Below the pieces are notes generated by a model. The model worked only from the letters and a program-made list of their open reading frames with translations. It did no database searches and had not been told where the DNA came from. A DNA stretch of 64,000 nt from Natronomonas halophila (lineage in GTDB: Archaea; Halobacteriota; Halobacteria; Halobacteriales; Haloarculaceae): NCBI RefSeq assembly GCF_013391085.1, contig NZ_CP058334.1:434001-498000 (forward strand), given 5' to 3'. Shown here piece after piece: positions 59,953-64,000 of this stretch. Position 1 is the first letter of the stretch. Every line of letters begins with the position of its first letter. Made by a program: the position numbers and the translations under genes.

Positions 59953-60999
59953 TTAATCCAGTTGCGAGAACACAGCCCCGGCCAGCACGCCGAAGATGAA
60001 CAGCGCAAACCCAAGCCGGACGAACCATGCCGAGCCCGACTCGACGTCGTAGGTCACGAAGATCACGTCACCGTGGCCGGTCAGCACACCGCCGTCCAGG
60101 GCGACGATTTCGTGGTCCGTCATGAACTGCGTGATGGGGCCGGCGAGCTCGTAGTCCTCGCCTTCCTCAAGCGGCGGCCCGCTGCTGCCGTTCACGAAAC
60201 TCGCGTTCTGCAGCGACGCCTCGCCACCGCCGAAGTAGACGGGGACGCTCGCCGCTGAGCGGTCGCGCGTATCGTACATGATGCGTGCGTCGGGCGCGGT
60301 GCCTTCGACGCTCAGCACGGGCTCGGCGACCCACTCGCTTCGCTGGCTGTTGGTCAGCACCGCCGGGTACAGCCGCGTCTCCTCGAGGGTGCCGTGCCAG
60401 TTCTGCGCGCTGGGCCGATCGGCGACGGTCTGACTGCTGGTGTTGGTCGCCGTGCCGACGGTCGTGTTCCGACTGACGGTGAACGTCTCGCTGGTGGCGT
60501 TCCGGTTCGCACAGACGAGCGTCCGGTTCGTCGGGTCTGGCGCCGCGACCGCGGCGGTGTGCGAGGCGCGACTGGCGGCGTCGTAGTAGTAGCCCTCGTA
60601 CGTGCTCGCCGAGTCGTTGTACGTGAGCACGATCTCGTAGCGGTCGGTCTCGACGGCCAGCAGTGCGCGCGTCGAGCCGTTGTCGACGACGGTGCTGTCG
60701 GCAGTACTGTAGGTGCAGGCGCTCCAGTTGTCGCCGAGGGTGACGTCGAGGTCGGCGCTGACTTGCGAGTCGCTCGCGCCGGTCAGGTAGACGGCGTCGC
60801 CGAGCGTGCTGTTCGCCGAGATGTTCGTGATATCGCCCGTCCGCGTGTTTTCTAGGGTGCCGCCGCCGTCGAGCATCTCGACGTCCTGCTGTTGGTCTTC
60901 GAGCGCGGCGCTGGCGAAGAGTCCGCCGCCAAGGACGGCCCCAAGGACGGACATGATGATGACGGCGACGATAAGCGTCGTGAGTAGGTCCTCGGACAC
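59953..60999 (-). CDS. LamG-like anchored surface protein, copy 2
   Basis: 348 residues identical to 18749-19795. Confidence 0.72.
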   Translation of the reverse strand: MSEDLLTTLIVAVIIMSVLGAVLGGGLFASAALEDQQQDVEMLDGGGTLENTRTGDITNISANSTLGDAVYLTGASDSQVSADLDVTLGDNWSACTYSTADSTVVDNGSTRALLAVETDRYEIVLTYNDSASTYEGYYYDAASRASHTAAVAAPDPTNRTLVCANRNATSETFTVSRNTTVGTATNTSSQTVADRPSAQNWHGTLEETRLYPAVLTNSQRSEWVAEPVLSVEGTAPDARIMYDTRDRSAASVPVYFGGGEASLQNASFVNGSSGPPLEEGEDYELAGPITQFMTDHEIVALDGGVLTGHGDVIFVTYDVESGSAWFVRLGFALFIFGVLAGAVFSQLD

Positions 61000-61105
61000 G
61001 CGGACTCGCCTCTACCCGTTGAAGCGCGCTCGATGAGCATATGGCTCAACTGAAGTAGCAACTCATGTTGTAAGGATAGTTCCTACCCGAGGTGTGTGAG
61101 CCCGC

Positions 61106-61510
61106 TTACGCCGTGCCAGCGCTGTCCGTCCCCTGCTCGGTCTCGGCGTTGGCGTCGAGGCCAAAGGCAGATCTGAGGGCGGGTTTCACCAGGCCGAGGC
61201 TGACAGCAGCGCCGACGATGAAGCCGAGTCCGACGTCGACGACGTAGGGTTGGGTGAGGAAAACGGTGCTGAGGCGCGTCGCAACGCCGATGCAGGCGAC
61301 AATGCTGGCGTTGGTGGCCATCTCGACGACGATCTCTTTGTCCATGCCGACGTGGACGGCGAGCCCGGATAACAGCAAGCCCATCGCGAGCGTCGCGACA
61401 GTGCAGGCGACGTATAGCCATCGCGGCGGGTCATAAAGCACGTTGGCGAGCCACGGCGGCCCTTGGACGGTCTCGACCAGCCCGCTGGAGAGGGCGACTT
61501 CGAGCATCAT
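61106..61510 (-). CDS. 134-aa membrane protein, copy 2
   Basis: Identical to 19902-20306. Confidence 0.68.
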   Translation of the reverse strand: MMLEVALSSGLVETVQGPPWLANVLYDPPRWLYVACTVATLAMGLLLSGLAVHVGMDKEIVVEMATNASIVACIGVATRLSTVFLTQPYVVDVGLGFIVGAAVSLGLVKPALRSAFGLDANAETEQGTDSAGTA

Positions 61511-62040
61511 CGTAACACCCCGATGATGACGGATGTGAGGACGAGCCCGAGCCCGAACAGTGAGACGCCCATCAGCCAGACGGGTGCGAGCCCGACGGCG
61601 GTGACGCCGGCGAGGGCGACCAGCCCAATCACGGCGCCACCCACGGGGCCAGGGCCGGCACGGATGAACGTCGAGCCGATGGTGCCGGCAACGATGAGGC
61701 CGACGATAATGGCGCCGCCGGGACCGTTATCGTCCGGCGGCTCGCCGATAACGAACGTCCCGAGGCGAGAGAGCATCGTCACGAAGCTCTCGAGCGTCGC
61801 GTTCTCGTTGCCGGCCATCCACGACTCGTTGTCCACCTGGGTGGTGTTGTCGGCGTAGTACGGCGCTTTTTCGTCGAGGCTCTCGGTCGCCGTCTCGTTG
61901 GTCTGCGCGCTCGCGACGCCTGCGAATGCGATGCTGCCGATGCCCCCGACGACCAGCAGCATGGCGATCACAAGTGCGTGAACGCGGCGGTCGGTAGCCA
62001 GCGCAGCCGTCGTCGGTGTCGTGGTCGTGGTCGTGGACAT
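61507..62040 (-). CDS. 177-aa exported membrane protein, copy 2
   Basis: Identical to 20303-20836. Confidence 0.68.
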   Translation of the reverse strand: MSTTTTTTPTTAALATDRRVHALVIAMLLVVGGIGSIAFAGVASAQTNETATESLDEKAPYYADNTTQVDNESWMAGNENATLESFVTMLSRLGTFVIGEPPDDNGPGGAIIVGLIVAGTIGSTFIRAGPGPVGGAVIGLVALAGVTAVGLAPVWLMGVSLFGLGLVLTSVIIGVLR

Positions 62041-62043
62041 GGG

Positions 62044-62424
62044 TTATGCGGACCCCCTGATGACGCGGATGAGCGAGACGTAGAACGCGCAGGTCAGACT
62101 CCCACCGAACAGGAGCGAGATTTCCAGTGGCGCGCCGAGCCCGATCAGCGTGGTGAGCGGCCAGAAGAGATAGCCGAAGAGGCTGGTCAACAGTCCCAGG
62201 ACGGCCAGCAGGCCGGCGCCGCCGATCGTCGAGGCGGCTTGCTTGATCGGCCCGGAGATCTCCTCGAGGGCTTGTGCGGTTTCGCTGTTAGCCGATGCCT
62301 CGTCTCCGTCAGGATTGTCGACGAACAGTTCGGCGACGCCGGCGTCGGTCCAGGCGATGGCGCCACCGCCCCACATGACCGCGCCGATGACGAAGTATGC
62401 CATGATGACGTTGCTGAAGCGCAT
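62044..62424 (-). CDS. 126-aa membrane protein, copy 2
   Basis: Identical to 20840-21220. Confidence 0.68.
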   Translation of the reverse strand: MRFSNVIMAYFVIGAVMWGGGAIAWTDAGVAELFVDNPDGDEASANSETAQALEEISGPIKQAASTIGGAGLLAVLGLLTSLFGYLFWPLTTLIGLGAPLEISLLFGGSLTCAFYVSLIRVIRGSA

Positions 62425-62426
62425 AG

Positions 62427-64000
62427 TTAGAGTCCCCTCCGTGTGGCCGCGATTGCGACGAACGCGATGACTGTGATGAACATGAGGCTTTCAGACACCC
62501 AGCCGATGACGTAGAACCCGCCGATGAAGCCGACCGCCGTGAGGCCGACGACTTCGGTTGAAGCGGTCGTCGAAGCGACAGCGGCGCTCCCAAAGACGGT
62601 GACGAGCATCGCGAGGAACGTCAGTGCGCCACCGCCACCGCTCGGAAGGTGGGCTGGGACGTCCGCGAGGACGGGCAAGAGCGCGTACTCGTTGTCGTAG
62701 GTCGTCCGCACGGCGAACGTGATCGATTCCTCGATCGTCTCGCCGTTCGACAGCGACGCGGTCGCCTCGACGGTGACGTTCCCGCCGCCCCAGCCGGTGA
62801 GGTTCAACTCCGGCTGCACCGTTGCCGACCCCGTGCCGCTCGTCTGGTAGAGCGTCGACGAGTTCGTCTCGTTCTGGGCGCGAATGGTGAGGTCCCACGA
62901 CTCAATCTCGACGGTTTCGCTGTCGAAGTCGACAGTGACGCCGGCGGTGTCGCTCTCCAGGAGCGTTCTGGTGCTCGGCGCGACCGTGATCAGCGCGGCT
63001 TGCTCGTCGAGTGTGATCGTGCCGTCCGGCCGAACGGTGACTTCCTGGGCGCTGTCATCGGTCGGCGTGTACTGGCCTTTCACCGTCCGGGCGCCGGTTT
63101 CCGTGTTGATGAGGACGAGGCGATGCCGGACGTTGTACCGTAGTTGCGCTGGGAATTCGCCGTTCGCGCCGAAGTAGTCGCCCTGGACGGTTCGCCAGTC
63201 GATATCGCCGGACTCGTTCGCGAGACCGCGCTGAATCAGCATGACGGTGTCCTCATCGGCGAACCGACCAGAGTAGTCGATGAGTTCGAACGTTGGCGAG
63301 ACGGCTTGCTCGGTGTCGTTCAGCAGGTAGACGATATCGCTCTCGACGAGGCTTTGCTTGTAGATACGGCGTGGATAGTAGCCGTCGGCCTCGGCGACCA
63401 CGACGAAGGGGCGATCTGCCGGGAGCCCGGTCATATTGACGGTGCCGTCCGTCGCAGTTCGGGAGACGATCAGGCTCTCGCCATCTGAGAAATAGAACCG
63501 GAGCTCGACGTCGATCCCGTCGATGAGCGTCGTCGGGTCAGACTCTTCGCGGATATAGAGCGTGCCTGGCGTGGCGAACGTGTGGGGGTTCGAATCGCTT
63601 CCTGATTGTGCGGTGTCGCCGGTCGAGTCGGTCGCGACGACGTACCACTCGTGTTCGCCACCCTCGCTGACGGTCGCGGTGTAGGTTGCTGTTCCGTTGC
63701 TCGTGACGGTGGTCGTGCCGTTCAGTTCCCCGTCGACGTACCATTCGAGCGTGACCTCCTCGTTCGTGGTGTCGAAGTCCGGGTCGGTGACGTTGACGCT
63801 GAGGTTCACCTCGACGTCGGAGAACTCTTCGCCGTTGGTCGGTGAGGGATCGGATAGCGTCGGGCCGCCCTTCGGCTCGACGAGCGTGAGTTGCGCGCCC
63901 GACGAGATGGAGATCGTCGCGACGCCCGACCCACCGGCCTGAACGAGTTCGTCATCGCCGTTCGCTCGGTTGACGCGAATCCACTGGCCCGCGCTGAACC
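62427..64000 (-). CDS. 672-aa surface protein, copy 2, truncated by window end
   Basis: Only the C-terminal ~524 codons (Ig-like, carboxypeptidase-regulatory-like, three terminal helices) are inside the window. By offset the start would be at about 64445. Confidence 0.78.
   Translation of the reverse strand, partial: FSAGQWIRVNRANGDDELVQAGGSGVATISISSGAQLTLVEPKGGPTLSDPSPTNGEEFSDVEVNLSVNVTDPDFDTTNEEVTLEWYVDGELNGTTTVTSNGTATYTATVSEGGEHEWYVVATDSTGDTAQSGSDSNPHTFATPGTLYIREESDPTTLIDGIDVELRFYFSDGESLIVSRTATDGTVNMTGLPADRPFVVVAEADGYYPRRIYKQSLVESDIVYLLNDTEQAVSPTFELIDYSGRFADEDTVMLIQRGLANESGDIDWRTVQGDYFGANGEFPAQLRYNVRHRLVLINTETGARTVKGQYTPTDDSAQEVTVRPDGTITLDEQAALITVAPSTRTLLESDTAGVTVDFDSETVEIESWDLTIRAQNETNSSTLYQTSGTGSATVQPELNLTGWGGGNVTVEATASLSNGETIEESITFAVRTTYDNEYALLPVLADVPAHLPSGGGGALTFLAMLVTVFGSAAVASTTASTEVVGLTAVGFIGGFYVIGWVSESLMFITVIAFVAIAATRRGL

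Larger units (their letters stand above)
45941..64000. mobile_element. Element copy 2 (first 18,060 bp, continues beyond window)
   Basis: Collinear with 4737-22796 at an offset of 41,204, dropping to 41,201 between the small deletions and a compensating 3-base insertion. Differences noticed: a7367 to t; one-base losses at counterparts of about 8045, 8080 and 8314; three bases gained at about 50691. Confidence 0.95.

Overview
The window is GC-rich archaeal DNA from a halophilic archaeon (class Halobacteria). The proteins are acidic, many genes look leaderless with a TATA box about 25-30 bases before the start codon, and the element encodes Orc1/Cdc6, TFB-like and HerA-like proteins. Genus cannot be read from the sequence.

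Positions 1-4736 are chromosome: the 3' part of a TRAP-transporter permease, a thiamine-diphosphate decarboxylase/synthase-like enzyme, a four-helix membrane protein, an acyl-CoA thioesterase and a small zinc-binding protein. At 4737, just upstream of the promoter of that last gene, a 41,204-bp mobile element begins (copy 1, 4737-45940). At 45941 the same element starts again head-to-tail and runs off the window end (copy 2, 45941-64000). The copies appear identical except for a cluster of small differences around 7.37-9.49 kb of copy 1, which breaks two small genes in copy 2.

The element is organised in blocks. (a) 4811-11247, minus strand: an overlapping operon from a TFB-like regulator down to a tyrosine integrase, with HNH, zinc-finger, C5-methyltransferase and small membrane genes. 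(b) 11411-16962: regulators, a ClpP-class protease-like protein, Orc1/Cdc6, an AN1-CAP membrane protein, a glycosyltransferase and a tiny zinc protein. (c) 17025-32144, minus strand: a long block of membrane and surface proteins, including LamG-like fibre proteins, a Tat-exported phosphoesterase with a fibre-like tail, a 672-residue surface protein, three tandem two-helix membrane proteins of 63-77 residues, and a 1087-residue repeat-rich protein. This is the likely particle or vesicle module. (d) 32262-39618, plus strand: an AbrB-like protein, a P-loop ATPase with HTH, two glycosyltransferases, a site-2-protease-like protein and small membrane proteins, followed by a second, catalytic-domain-only tyrosine recombinase. 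A 15-bp direct repeat brackets this block. (e) 40435-45872, minus strand: a large SF2 helicase with a possible Fe-S domain and a HerA-like ATPase with a long coiled coil that is frameshifted here.

No terminase, portal, HK97-type capsid, double-jelly-roll capsid or conjugative relaxase was recognised. The best reading is an integrated, self-replicating, membrane-based virus or plasmid-vesicle element. Small paralogous hairpin membrane proteins beside a giant protein and receptor-binding-like proteins recall spindle-shaped archaeal viruses, but that assignment is inference.
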